A stretch of 51,872 nucleotides of DNA from Bacilli bacterium (GTDB lineage: Bacteria; Bacillota_I; Bacilli_A; RFN20; CAG-826), in the NCBI GenBank assembly GCA_023268805.1, contig JALRKT010000006.1, forward strand, positions 418 through 52,289, read 5' to 3'. Made by a program: the position numbers and the translations under genes. Positions 24,989 to 34,900 of this stretch are shown here, one piece after another; positions within the stretch are counted from its first letter, which is position 1; every line of letters starts with the position of its first letter. The notes under the pieces are model-generated. The model saw nothing but the letters and a program-made list of their open reading frames with translations, made no database searches and was not told the origin of the DNA.

Positions 24989-25785
24989 ACATTTAACGCT
25001 TTCTTCGTCCGTTCATCTAATTTTTTAGGATTTGTGAGATGCGTGGAACGTTCATCATGCTTTTGCCCACGAGGAATGGTGGAAAAATAATCCACGTGAC
25101 CAAATGCATGAGTTAATAATGCCTCTACGGAAGCATAATCAAACATCTTGCATGAAAAAATGTCAAACCAGACCTGATGAGTTTTTAAATCTTGGTGAAT
25201 CGATAAATGCGATTCGGCAATCATGACGATACTCGATAAAAATTGAGGGTTTTGATAACGGTCTAAAAGTGAAAAACTTCGAGTAATGGGCGTCATCCCA
25301 ATATCGGCGATGAGACCTTCTAAAAACCGGTTAGCTTCTTCAAGACTTAAATTACGTTGCGGATTAAAACGTGCTAAAACGTGAGGTCCAAATACTTCGT
25401 TTGAATTAAAGGATTCAGATTTAACTGGACGATTACGTTGCACAGAAAAAGAACGAGACAATTCTTGATTGAACGGTAAAAAGGTTTTAAAAACTTGCGT
25501 AACTTGTTCTTGTTCCAGAGGATCTTGACTAAAAATATCAACAAAATAAACACTGCGAAGGGGAAACGTATGAATGGTGGCATGCCCACCTTTAAGAAAG
25601 ATAAAACTTGATAAGCCATCATCAACGGGCACTAAACCATAGTCGTAAGGGAGTAAAAAGGCAGGTGAAATAGGAGTTAATTGAAGTTCTAATAAGATAC
25701 GATTGAATGTTTCATTCACAAAGTCCGCTTGACCAAGGGGCAAGGATGCGGAGACACCATAACCATCTAACATGTAGTGTGTCAT
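24973..25785 (-). CDS. Tandem-domain SpeD-like pyruvoyl decarboxylase homologue
   Basis: The protein of about 270 residues consists of two SpeD/AdoMet decarboxylase-like repeats. Numbering from an upstream ATG at 25800, repeat 1 has KGGHATIHTFP (70-80) and DIFSQ; repeat 2 has GPHVLARF, AESHLSIH (195-202) and DIFSCK (Cys217). SpeD cleaves itself before the Ser of ESH to make the pyruvoyl cofactor; only repeat 2 retains that Ser and the Cys. Both repeats lack the Glu of the usual HTWPE motif. SpeD genes are normally about 120-130 residues and dimerise. B. subtilis speD maps near dnaB/dnaI, as here. No spermidine synthase is in the window. The promoter position favours the ATG at 25785. Confidence 0.75.
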   Translation of the reverse strand: MTHYMLDGYGVSASLPLGQADFVNETFNRILLELQLTPISPAFLLPYDYGLVPVDDGLSSFIFLKGGHATIHTFPLRSVYFVDIFSQDPLEQEQVTQVFKTFLPFNQELSRSFSVQRNRPVKSESFNSNEVFGPHVLARFNPQRNLSLEEANRFLEGLIADIGMTPITRSFSLLDRYQNPQFLSSIVMIAESHLSIHQDLKTHQVWFDIFSCKMFDYASVEALLTHAFGHVDYFSTIPRGQKHDERSTHLTNPKKLDERTKKALNVWKNK

Positions 25786-25802
25786 ACTTTTTATTCGCAT
25801 TT

Positions 25803-25831
25803 ATCGTATCAAAACATCCCCTTGATTTCAA
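25803..25831 (-). promoter_or_regulatory. Promoter of the SpeD-like/pfkA/pyk/ROK operon
   Basis: TTGAAA (plus 25831-25826), 17 bases, TACGAT (25808-25803) preceded by TGA as extended -10. Transcription would start near 25796, so the ATG at 25800 would lie outside the mRNA and the one at 25785 is the better start. Confidence 0.6.
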
Positions 25832-25860
25832 TGAAAACTTCTCAATTTTAACTAGGAAAA

Positions 25861-25889
25861 GTGGAAGAAAATGTGGTATGCTTTATAAT
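25861..25889 (+). promoter_or_regulatory. Promoter of the dnaB-like/dnaI pair
   Basis: GTGGAA (25861-25866), 17 bases, then perfect TATAAT (25884-25889). The start codon ATG 25897 begins seven bases after the -10, so the transcript is probably leaderless. Confidence 0.6.
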
Positions 25890-25896
25890 CAATATT

Positions 25897-27126
25897 ATGG
25901 TACAAATACGATCCAAGGATTTTTATGAAATTCGCCAAAAATCGATTATTTCGGATTTGGATGATCGCTTTTTAGTGTTGCTTTATCAACCCTTTATTGG
26001 GGTGGAAGCGACGGCACTTTATCTGACCTTAAAAGTGCATGAAGCAATGCAAACCTTTGGTGACCTTCAACCGATTGACCATTTATTAACGTTAACGGAC
26101 TTAAATTTGACCCAACTACATCATGCTCGCAGCCGTCTCGAAGCGGTTGGCTTACTGCAAACTCATCGTCAAAAACTCGGTGAACAAGCGTCATTTTCCT
26201 TTCTTCTTTACGCACCCAAATCGGTCGCAGAATTTTTCGCGGATCCGCTTTTGTCAGGAATGTTAGCCATACAAATTGGTGAAAAAGCCACCCAACAAAT
26301 CAAGGATGTTTATTTACAACCCATCGAGGAAAAGACCACAGAAAACGTTTCTGCCTCGTTTGGTGAAGTGTTCCATCCCAACCTCGATAATCCCTTATTT
26401 GCAACCGCGTCAACAAGTGGTCTTTTAGGACGAAAAACGTCCTCGATTCGTAAACCTTTTGATCAAGTGAGTTTTCTGGAACACCTCCGCCAAATGGATG
26501 TCCCCGTCACCGTCTTTGAACCGCATATGAAAACGTTAATTGATTATGCGACGTTGTATGGTCTTGATGAATTAGCATTAAGTGAACTTTTACTTGCACC
26601 TCATGTGACCAACTTAATGACTGGAGACATCCAATTTGAAGAACTAGGACGTCTTGCTTCTTTAGAAAAACGTCTCCCCTTTGTCCGTCAACGTCAACAA
26701 AAGAAACTTTTAAAAACAACATCCGACCGTACGGTGGATATCAATGAGATGGAAACCTTATCTCCATATGAGTTTTTACAAAAAAAACAACATGGAGCAA
26801 CGCCTTCTGCTCCAGATTTAAAACTCGTATCAGAACTTTATTTTTCGATGCAATTACCGTATCCGGTCATTAATGCCTTAATCGATCATGTGTTACGAAC
26901 TCATGAAAACACCTTACCGAAAACCATTACCTTAAAAATTGCCGCCTCCTTAGGACGCGAACATCTTGAACACGCGATTGATACGCTTGATTACATTGCA
27001 AAAGTAGAAAATCAATGGAAAAAATCGTATAAATCAACACCAAAACCAACGACGACCCCGCCAAAATCCCAAGATTCCCCGATTGATGATGCTGAGCTAG
27101 AAGCTCGCTTAAAGGCACTCAAATGA
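25897..27126 (+). CDS. dnaB: DnaB/DnaD-family helicase loading protein (Gram-positive DnaB)
   Basis: The 409-residue product resembles the replication initiation and membrane attachment protein DnaB of Bacillus (not the helicase): an N-terminal winged-helix part (DLDDRFLVLLYQPFIGVEATALYLTL cut here to FLVLLYQPFIG), and a C-terminal DnaD-like domain (SPYEFLQKKQHG, then ELYFSMQLPYPVINALIDHVL and YIAKVENQWKK). It would help load the replicative helicase with DnaI, encoded next with an ATGA overlap. The frame is open to 25861, but that part carries the promoter; ATG 25897 gives a sensible N-terminus. No ribosome site precedes it, in line with a leaderless mRNA. Confidence 0.87.
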   Translation: MVQIRSKDFYEIRQKSIISDLDDRFLVLLYQPFIGVEATALYLTLKVHEAMQTFGDLQPIDHLLTLTDLNLTQLHHARSRLEAVGLLQTHRQKLGEQASFSFLLYAPKSVAEFFADPLLSGMLAIQIGEKATQQIKDVYLQPIEEKTTENVSASFGEVFHPNLDNPLFATASTSGLLGRKTSSIRKPFDQVSFLEHLRQMDVPVTVFEPHMKTLIDYATLYGLDELALSELLLAPHVTNLMTGDIQFEELGRLASLEKRLPFVRQRQQKKLLKTTSDRTVDINEMETLSPYEFLQKKQHGATPSAPDLKLVSELYFSMQLPYPVINALIDHVLRTHENTLPKTITLKIAASLGREHLEHAIDTLDYIAKVENQWKKSYKSTPKPTTTPPKSQDSPIDDAELEARLKALK

Positions 27127-28028
27127 AAAAGATTGATGCACAAAATGTCATGCTTGAGGATGGTGATCAAGCTATTCAACGTGCGATTGAGTCATTAAAA
27201 AAAGATGCTTATATTCAATCCGTGATGCAATCTCTTTCGTTAACAGAACAAGAAATTGAACAACATCTTTCAACCTTGCTTACCATGCAAGAAAATCACC
27301 AAGAAATCGCTCAATGTGAATATCAAAAATCATGTATGAAACCCGCTGGCCATTATGAAGTCGCGTTAAAACGGAATGCCGTGGGGTTTCTTGAACGTTA
27401 CATGCGTCCTTGCCCCATGCTTGTTTCCCAATTGAATGTCAATCAGTCGTTACTTTACGCAGATTTTCCTGATACGTGGAAAGATGGCAATCTTTTCTCG
27501 GAAGTCAGTCAACGTCATCATCGAAAAGAATTAGGACAAACATTAGCCCGCTACCTTATCGATTTCCCCCAATATCGTCATCAGAATGCCTTTATTTATG
27601 GACCATCCCGTTCCGGAAAATCTTTTTCGCTAGCGACGTTTGCCTACAAATTTGCCCTCAATGAGATCGGAACGATCGGAATGATTGATGTGGCAAAACG
27701 GGCAAGTGATTGGTTAACGATGAAACAAGAAGAACCCGAAGCGTTTGCGCGGGAATGGACACGCCTGATTAAACTTGATGTCCTCATTCTTGATCGGCTT
27801 GGCGATGAAACAAACCTTGATAAAACACGTGATTTTCTATGGTTACCTTTACTACAAGAGCGTCTTCATGACCAAAAAGCAACGTTAATTATTTCGAGTT
27901 TTTCCTTAGAAGATCTACTTGTTTTATACGCTGTTTTCCCGAGTCAAAAACCGAAAGCAAAACAACTTATTTCCTTACTGGAGTCGTTTGAAAACCACCA
28001 CTATCTTGCCCCGGCAACGCCGTTATAA
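27123..28028 (+). CDS. dnaI: Primosomal protein DnaI, helicase loader ATPase
   Basis: The 301-residue protein has an N-terminal helicase-binding part with possible zinc ligands (C65, C71, H77, C97) and an AAA+ domain with Walker A GPSRSGKS (160-167), Walker B LDVLILDRLGDE and a sensor-like TLIISSFS. Bacillus DnaI has the same two-part build and loads the replicative helicase together with DnaB and DnaD. It is coupled to the dnaB-like gene. Its last 62 bases overlap the end of the convergent mutM-coaE gene. Confidence 0.92.
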   Translation: MKKIDAQNVMLEDGDQAIQRAIESLKKDAYIQSVMQSLSLTEQEIEQHLSTLLTMQENHQEIAQCEYQKSCMKPAGHYEVALKRNAVGFLERYMRPCPMLVSQLNVNQSLLYADFPDTWKDGNLFSEVSQRHHRKELGQTLARYLIDFPQYRHQNAFIYGPSRSGKSFSLATFAYKFALNEIGTIGMIDVAKRASDWLTMKQEEPEAFAREWTRLIKLDVLILDRLGDETNLDKTRDFLWLPLLQERLHDQKATLIISSFSLEDLLVLYAVFPSQKPKAKQLISLLESFENHHYLAPATPL

Positions 28029-29424
28029 AATCCTGATACCATTGATGAATGGATGCTAGGAAGTCTTTAAGACGGCCGTTGTTTTCAAAAACATGATCGA
28101 TAAATGGGCGATATTTAAACCAGTCATTCCGTTCATTTAATAAAAGATAAGGCTCAAGATCATGCATCGGGTAACGTTTTTGTAATCGATCTAGCAAGGT
28201 AGCTTGACTCGATTCTACGGCGATAATTGTGTCGCAATAGCCATCGGCATCGCTTTGAAATAAAAGGGGGATTTCAATGGCTACGACCCCTATATGTTTT
28301 TGTAGCCACGTATCGATTTGTTTTAATACCAACGGATGCAACCATGCTTCGAGTTTTTTGACGTGATGACCATCATGGATGAGCCATGTTAATAGTTTTT
28401 GTGAATCCACTTTTTTATCTTTAATCACATCATGACCTACCAAACGTTGAAGTTCGGTTTGAATGGTTCTTTTTTGGTAGAGTTTTTTGACGATCGCATC
28501 GGCGGATAAGGTGGCAAGCCCTTTTGAGGCTAATTGATTTAATAACGTAGTCTTTCCACTCGCCATCGACCCTGTAATCCCAATCACATACGGATAGTGC
28601 GGATCATGTTGACAACGTGGACAAAAATGAGTTCCTCGCCCTCCTACGGTGATGCGGGCAATCCGATGCTGACATCGTGAACACGGTTGACCCGTTCGTT
28701 GATACGCTTGAATTTTTAATGCGAATTGTCCATCAATGGGTTCCCCAGAAGCATAACTACGAATTCGCGTGCCACCATCGGCAATGGCATCGTTTAAAAT
28801 GCGTTGACTGTGATCGAGAATCGCATCAATCTGATGGTCCGATACGATAGAGCCAGGGGTTAAGGGATGAATGCAGGCCATAAATAAGGTTTCATCGACA
28901 TAAATGTTTCCCAACCCACTTATGATGGTTTGATCAAGAAGAATGGACTTAATCGGACGCTGAGAACGTTGAATACGTGGATAAAAAGCTTTACGGTCGT
29001 GAATATCAAAAGGTTCGGGTCCTAATTGACGTAAACTAGGTAAGGATTCACATCGTGAGGTTTCAACCGCTTCAAAGGTGCCGAATTTTCGGACATCTTC
29101 ATAATCAAACCGGCGCCCATCTTGAAAATAAAATGACACATGCGCAAATTTTGAGATGGGCAGGTTTGCCTCATTTTTTTCAACATATTTACCTTCCATT
29201 CTGAGATGGGAAACCAGGGTCCAACCATGATCAAAATGAATGAGAATGTATTTTCCTCGTCGGGTCACATCGTGAATGGAGTGACTTTCAAAGGTCGTTT
29301 TAAAAAATGGAATGGTTCCTTTTACCATCGAAGGTACGCGCCACTCCGAACGGAGTAAACGCGCAGAAACAAGGCGCTTTCTTAAGAGGCGAACAACGGT
29401 TTCTACTTCCGGTAATTCTGGCAT
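27967..29424 (-). CDS. mutM-coaE: Fused formamidopyrimidine-DNA glycosylase and dephospho-CoA kinase
   Basis: One 485-residue frame joins two enzymes. Residues 1-273 are MutM/Fpg: N-terminal PELPEVETV with catalytic Pro and Glu, YEDVRKFG, the helix-two-turn-helix GLGNIYVDE and a zinc finger with Cys 248, 251, 268 and 271. After a five-residue link, residues 279-485 are CoaE: P-loop GITGSMASGKT (282-292), LSADAIVKKLY, HPLV and EIPLLF. MutM removes 8-oxoguanine; CoaE makes coenzyme A from dephospho-CoA. In Bacillus the two are near neighbours but separate. No stop or start signal is visible at the junction. The start directly follows the polA stop (TAAATG). Confidence 0.93.
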   Translation of the reverse strand: MPELPEVETVVRLLRKRLVSARLLRSEWRVPSMVKGTIPFFKTTFESHSIHDVTRRGKYILIHFDHGWTLVSHLRMEGKYVEKNEANLPISKFAHVSFYFQDGRRFDYEDVRKFGTFEAVETSRCESLPSLRQLGPEPFDIHDRKAFYPRIQRSQRPIKSILLDQTIISGLGNIYVDETLFMACIHPLTPGSIVSDHQIDAILDHSQRILNDAIADGGTRIRSYASGEPIDGQFALKIQAYQRTGQPCSRCQHRIARITVGGRGTHFCPRCQHDPHYPYVIGITGSMASGKTTLLNQLASKGLATLSADAIVKKLYQKRTIQTELQRLVGHDVIKDKKVDSQKLLTWLIHDGHHVKKLEAWLHPLVLKQIDTWLQKHIGVVAIEIPLLFQSDADGYCDTIIAVESSQATLLDRLQKRYPMHDLEPYLLLNERNDWFKYRPFIDHVFENNGRLKDFLASIHQWYQDFITALPGQDSGGFQTTPVRK

Positions 29425-31974
29425 TTATTTCACCGCGTACCACGAAGAGGCATAACTACCTTCGACCTTTAATCGAACCTGCATCGGTAACGCCTTTTCC
29501 ATTAAGTCTTGAAGCTTGGGCATGAGTTCATCACGTTCATCTTCATGGCATTTAAATAAGATTTCATCATGAATGGTGGCAATCATTTTCGTTTGATAAC
29601 CGCCCTTTTCTAAAAAGGCATCAATTTGGATCATCGCAAGTTTTAATAAATCAGCTGCCGTTCCTTGAATCGGGGCATTCATCGCCGCGCGTTTGGCAAA
29701 TTCTCGGGCTTGAAAATTCCCTTTAATATCGCGTAAGTAACGACGTCTTCCGAGCACGGTGGATACATATTGTTGGTCTTGTAAGGTCGTAAGGGTTGTC
29801 TCATTAAATTGTTTTAGTTCCGGATACGCTTCATAAAATTGTTGAATGAGTTGACTCGCTTCTTGAGGGGCGATATTGAGCTGATCGGCAAGCCCCCAAG
29901 AAGAAATGCCGTAAATAATACCAAAGTTCACCGCCTTGGCTTGCCGACGCATTGCCGAAGTGACGGTGCCTCCCTGGGCAAAAAGCCGTTGGGCCGTCGT
30001 CGTATGGATATCTAGATCAGCGGAAAAATCATCGATTAACGCTTGGCACTTGGATAATTCAGCAAGAATGCGTAATTCGATCTGGGAATAATCAAACGAT
30101 AAGAAGCACCATGGTTTTTCATAATAAAAGGCTTGACGAATGCGCTTGGTTTCATCATCCTTGACGGAAATATTTTGAATATTTGGATCAAAGGAAGAAA
30201 GGCGTCCGGTGGTCGTTTGCACTTGGTTATAGAGAGGGTGCAGTTTCCCATCTTCGTACTGATGAGAAGGTAAGGAGGCAACATAGGTAGATAAAAATTT
30301 GGCATATTTACGGTAGTCTAATAACGATCCGACAACAGGATGGTGGTCGATGAGTCCTTTTAAGACATCGACACTCGTCGACCCTTTTTTATAATTGGGG
30401 AGTTTGAGTTCATCAAATAACCATTCGGATACCTGTTTGGGAGAATCATAATTAACGGGATGTGTGGTGTAAGTATCCATGGCGGCTTTCAGTGATTGAA
30501 TTTTTTCATGTAACTCTTTTTCCATCGTCGCAAGCAGATGAATATCTAAAGGGATACCTTCGATTTCCATTTTTGCAAGCACACGTGCTAGTGGGAATTC
30601 GATGTTATATACGATGGTTTCAAGCGCTTTTTCTTGAAGTTCTGCTTGCAAGGATTTTTCCATTGCAGGTAAGGTCATTGCCATTTGTACCGCTTGAATC
30701 AGTTCATCGTCCTCTAAATCAACACCGACATTAAAAAAGATTTGTTTGCGTTGTAACGAGGGCGTTTCATCCAAGGTGAGTGTGGCCAATTGCACATCAA
30801 AATGGAGTCCTTCGAGGGAACATTGATGGCGCATGGCATCGACGTAAAGACGCTTACTATCATAGGTTGTTTTTAAGACATTTGCATTGGCGATTACAGA
30901 ACGCCAACGGGAATTTTCCCACGGGTTCTTGATGACATACGCCGTTTGCAAATCGTAAAGAACATAACCCTGATTAGGTTGGCGATAATAATTGGTCGCT
31001 TGCCCGATGGGAACGATAAAAACAGGTCCATCGTGGATGTCAGGACACGTCGCAAAATCGGCATAGGCCCATGTTTTCTTTTCAACTACCGCGGGTGTGA
31101 GAAAACGATCGGCTAACGACCGCATATCATAGGTTTGTATGAAGCGTTTCAGTAACGGATCGGAGACACCTTGAAACCGTGTTTCTTCCAGACCAAAGGG
31201 GAGTTCCATGGTGGTATGAATGATGGCGAGCTCTTTGGAAAGGATTCCCAGATCACGATGTTCTTGTAAGGAGACTGCGAGTTTACCACTCATCGTAGGT
31301 GCAGCGGCTAAAACGGCATTTAAATCGCCATATTGTTGGAGTAATTTTACGGCAGTTTTGTCGCCAATCCCAGGAATGCCAGGAATATTATCACTCGCAT
31401 CCCCGACAAGACCTTTATAATCAGGGACTTGGGCGGGGGTAATGCCAAAATCTTCCACGACTTTTTCCGGTGTCATCGCTAAAATGTCACTGACACCTTT
31501 TTTAATAAGCTTCACGGTAATGCCCGGTTGACATAATTGTAAAAAATCGCGATCGGAGGTAAAAATTTCCACCTCATATCCTTCTTGTTTGGCGCGAATC
31601 GCCATCGTTCCAGCCACATCATCCCCTTCAAAACCATCTTGTTCAAACGTGAAAAGTTGCAAGGCTTTTAAGAGTTCACGGGCAATCGGAAATTGTTGGA
31701 TTAAATCGTCGGGAACCGGTTTTCGATGGGCTTTATACGTTTCGAGTTGTTCGTGACGAAACGTTTTCTTGCCGGTGTCAAAGGCAACAAGCACGTGTAA
31801 TTCATCGTGTTCGGGTAAGGAAAATAAAAGCTTATGAATCATATTAGCGAAAACATAGACAGCATTGGTAGGAACACCTGCTTTGTTCGTTAACGGTTGG
31901 GCACTTCCATAGATGGACGCATAGTAGGCGCGAAACAATAACGAGTTTCCATCAATTAAAATCATTTTTTTCAT
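29425..31974 (-). CDS. polA: DNA polymerase I, probably without proofreading
   Basis: The 849-residue protein has a 5'-3' exonuclease domain (LIDGNSLLFRAYYA, FEGDDVAGTMA, GDASDNIPGIPGIGDKTA), a central segment, and the A-family polymerase domain with SFDYSQIELRILAEL (motif A), RRQAKAVNFGIIYG (motif B) and TIHDEILF (motif C). The central 3'-5' exonuclease-like part lacks the DxE metal motif, as in Bacillus-type Pol I. It fills gaps and removes primers. It is coupled to dnaE by an ATGA overlap and followed at once by mutM-coaE, so replication and base-excision repair are in one transcript. Confidence 0.96.
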   Translation of the reverse strand: MKKMILIDGNSLLFRAYYASIYGSAQPLTNKAGVPTNAVYVFANMIHKLLFSLPEHDELHVLVAFDTGKKTFRHEQLETYKAHRKPVPDDLIQQFPIARELLKALQLFTFEQDGFEGDDVAGTMAIRAKQEGYEVEIFTSDRDFLQLCQPGITVKLIKKGVSDILAMTPEKVVEDFGITPAQVPDYKGLVGDASDNIPGIPGIGDKTAVKLLQQYGDLNAVLAAAPTMSGKLAVSLQEHRDLGILSKELAIIHTTMELPFGLEETRFQGVSDPLLKRFIQTYDMRSLADRFLTPAVVEKKTWAYADFATCPDIHDGPVFIVPIGQATNYYRQPNQGYVLYDLQTAYVIKNPWENSRWRSVIANANVLKTTYDSKRLYVDAMRHQCSLEGLHFDVQLATLTLDETPSLQRKQIFFNVGVDLEDDELIQAVQMAMTLPAMEKSLQAELQEKALETIVYNIEFPLARVLAKMEIEGIPLDIHLLATMEKELHEKIQSLKAAMDTYTTHPVNYDSPKQVSEWLFDELKLPNYKKGSTSVDVLKGLIDHHPVVGSLLDYRKYAKFLSTYVASLPSHQYEDGKLHPLYNQVQTTTGRLSSFDPNIQNISVKDDETKRIRQAFYYEKPWCFLSFDYSQIELRILAELSKCQALIDDFSADLDIHTTTAQRLFAQGGTVTSAMRRQAKAVNFGIIYGISSWGLADQLNIAPQEASQLIQQFYEAYPELKQFNETTLTTLQDQQYVSTVLGRRRYLRDIKGNFQAREFAKRAAMNAPIQGTAADLLKLAMIQIDAFLEKGGYQTKMIATIHDEILFKCHEDERDELMPKLQDLMEKALPMQVRLKVEGSYASSWYAVK

Positions 31975-34900
31975 GGTTGTGCCTCTTTGAGTTGATCAAG
32001 TAATAACGTGTTCGGTTTTTCTTGATCTTTTCGCCCCGTCACCATCACAATACGTCCCCGTTCTAGGATGTGGGAAACGGTCTCATACAAACGCGGAAAT
32101 ACAATTGCTTCTAGCGATCCAGATTCATCATATAGCGTCATAAACGCCATCGTTTGTCCGGATTTGGTTTGGATAATTCGACGTTGTTTAATAATGCCTC
32201 CTGTCGCTAATAGCGTTTGTGTGGAGGTGGTGGCAATGACCGCTTGAATCGATTGAAGGGCGGGAAAATCGGCAGGTGGAGTAAAGCGGGCCAAGACGGA
32301 TTGGGAAAGGAAATGGTCGAGGACATCAAGTTCACGTTCGATATTTTCTAAAGCCACATCCTCAGCCTCGACATAGGGCATTTTCGGAAGTGCATCGGTC
32401 GGAAGTAATCCTAAACTTTCGTCCAGGAAGGTACTGGCCACGGCAGCATTTTTCATCGCATTAGGAATGGTCGCTCGTAAGCTAGCCCGACTGACATGGA
32501 AGCCATCACATGCGCCGGCATCAATGAGCGCGAGAACCGTTTGGGCCGTGATTTTATGATTATACATGCGTGTTACAAAATCAAAGAAATCGTCAAAGGG
32601 TTTTCGTGAGGCTTCTTTTTCAATCAGTTTTGCCATGTCGCGTGCGACCCCTTTAATTAATGTTAATGGAGCTAATAACGTGCCTTTTTTTAAGGTGAAC
32701 CGTGAAGTCGGCGTCAATAAACTCGGGGAATGGATGGGAATTTTTAACGCGCGAATCTCTTCAAGATATTGGGAAAGCTTTTCATCATGACCAAGGCTCA
32801 CTTGATTAAGTAAGGTTGCGAAGAAAGCATGCGGATAATACGTTTTTAAATAAAGCATGTGATAGGAAATGACGGCATAAGCGACAGAGTGCGATTTATT
32901 AAAACCATAATCCGCAAATTTGAAAATATGATTATAAACACTTAAGGCATGATCTTCTTTATAACCTTGGCTGACTGCCCCGCGAAGAAAGGCTTCTTTC
33001 AAATTCTTCATCGATTCATTATCTTTTTTGGCGATTGCGCGACGGAAATCATCCGCTTTTGAAAGGGAGAATCCTGCCATTTTTTGCGCAATTTGCATGA
33101 TTTGTTCTTGATAGACGATAATGCCATAGGTCGGTGCAAGAATGGGATTCAATTGCGGATCAAGACTCGTAATAGGTTCCCCCCCTTTTTTCCGAAGCGC
33201 ATAACTTTGAATATTGTCCATGGGGCCCGGACGGTAGAGGGCTAATAAACTCACTAGGTCATTAAACGAAGAAGGTTGAATGGTTTGAATCGCACGATTC
33301 ATGCCCGGAGATTCGAGTTGAAAAATCCCCATGGTTAATCCTTTTTGTAAGGTTTCAAACACTGCATGATCATCATAGGAAATCGTAGATAAATCCAAGG
33401 AAATATCTTCTAATGCAAGCATGCGTAAGGTTTGTTGAATAAACGTTAAATTGCGTAAACCTAAAATATCAATTTTTAAGTATCCTTGATTTTCAAGGGC
33501 ACCCATCTCGTATTGACTCACGAAAAATTGCCCATTAAATAACGTGGGAATCGATTCGTGAAGCGGTTCATCATTTAAAATAATTCCGGCTGGATGCATA
33601 CCAGATTGGCGAACAAATCCTTCGATTTTATGGGCTAATTTGATAATTTCAGAACATTCGGAATCCGTTTCAAATAAAATGCGTAGGGCTTTGCTTTGTT
33701 TGTAAGCCGTTTTTAAGTCCACTTTTCCATCACCGAGCGTTTTACTGATTAAATCCACTGAATTTTGAGAAAATCCATAGACGCGACCGATATCACGAAC
33801 CGCTTGTTTGGCTTGTATTGTTTGGAATGTAATGATATTGGCCACGCGTTCTTGGCCATATTTTTTGCGGAGATAATCCACAATTTTTTCCCGATCGACA
33901 TCGGCAATATCAATATCGATATCGGGCATGGTTTTTCGGGAAGGATTTAAAAAGCGTTCAAAAAGAAGGTGATGAGGAATCGGATCAATATCGGTAATGC
34001 CTAACGCATAAGCAACAAGGCTTCCTGGTGCAGAACCCCGACCCGGTCCAACGGGGATATGTTCCCGTTTGGCATAGTGAACAAAGTCCGCAACAATTAA
34101 AAAGTAATCAGAAAAACCGAGTTGCTCAATGATGGTTAATTCTTCATCCAATCGTTCAAGATACGTTAAATTACTAAAGTCAATCGGACGATTTTGTAAA
34201 CCCTCGATGGCTTTTTCTCGTAAGAGATCTTCGCCCTTTAGTGAAGGATCAAAACGAATGAGTTGTCCACGTTTGCTTTCAAATTCCACATGGCATTGAC
34301 TGGCAATCCATACCGTTTGCGTACATTCATCCTCACTATAACTTGCCGCAATTTTTTCGGGGGTTGGCATTGAAGCAGTTCCAGTTTTTTCCTTGATCGA
34401 TAGCGTTTCACCGCGACTAATGGCACCAAGAATTTCTACCACCAGCGCATCCTGAGGTTTGGCATAAAGAATATGGGGAAATGCGACAAGACGATACGTA
34501 TATTTTTTGGCGAAATCACGATAAAGTTGAATCGTTTCTTTGGGGACTTGATCGACCATCGGTAAACCGATAAACACATGTTTTAGACCCGATGTGATGG
34601 TGGCAAGTCGGCGTGATAATTGTGCATCTTGGATGTCAAAAGCATCGGATAAATGGGGGGAGAGTACGACGATACCGTCTTCGCCTAAAGAAGCAAAATC
34701 AACGGATTTCGTTTCATGCTGAAGGGACGATGAGGTGTGAACTAACCACCGATAGCCGACTTCATTTTTCGCAAAGACCGTCCATAAAAATCCTTCATGA
34801 AGGATGTCCATCCCAAAAATGGGGTTGATTTGGTAACGTTTGGTTAATTGTTGAAATTCAGGAAAGCCAAATAAAACGTGACGATCAGTTAGACCGACAC

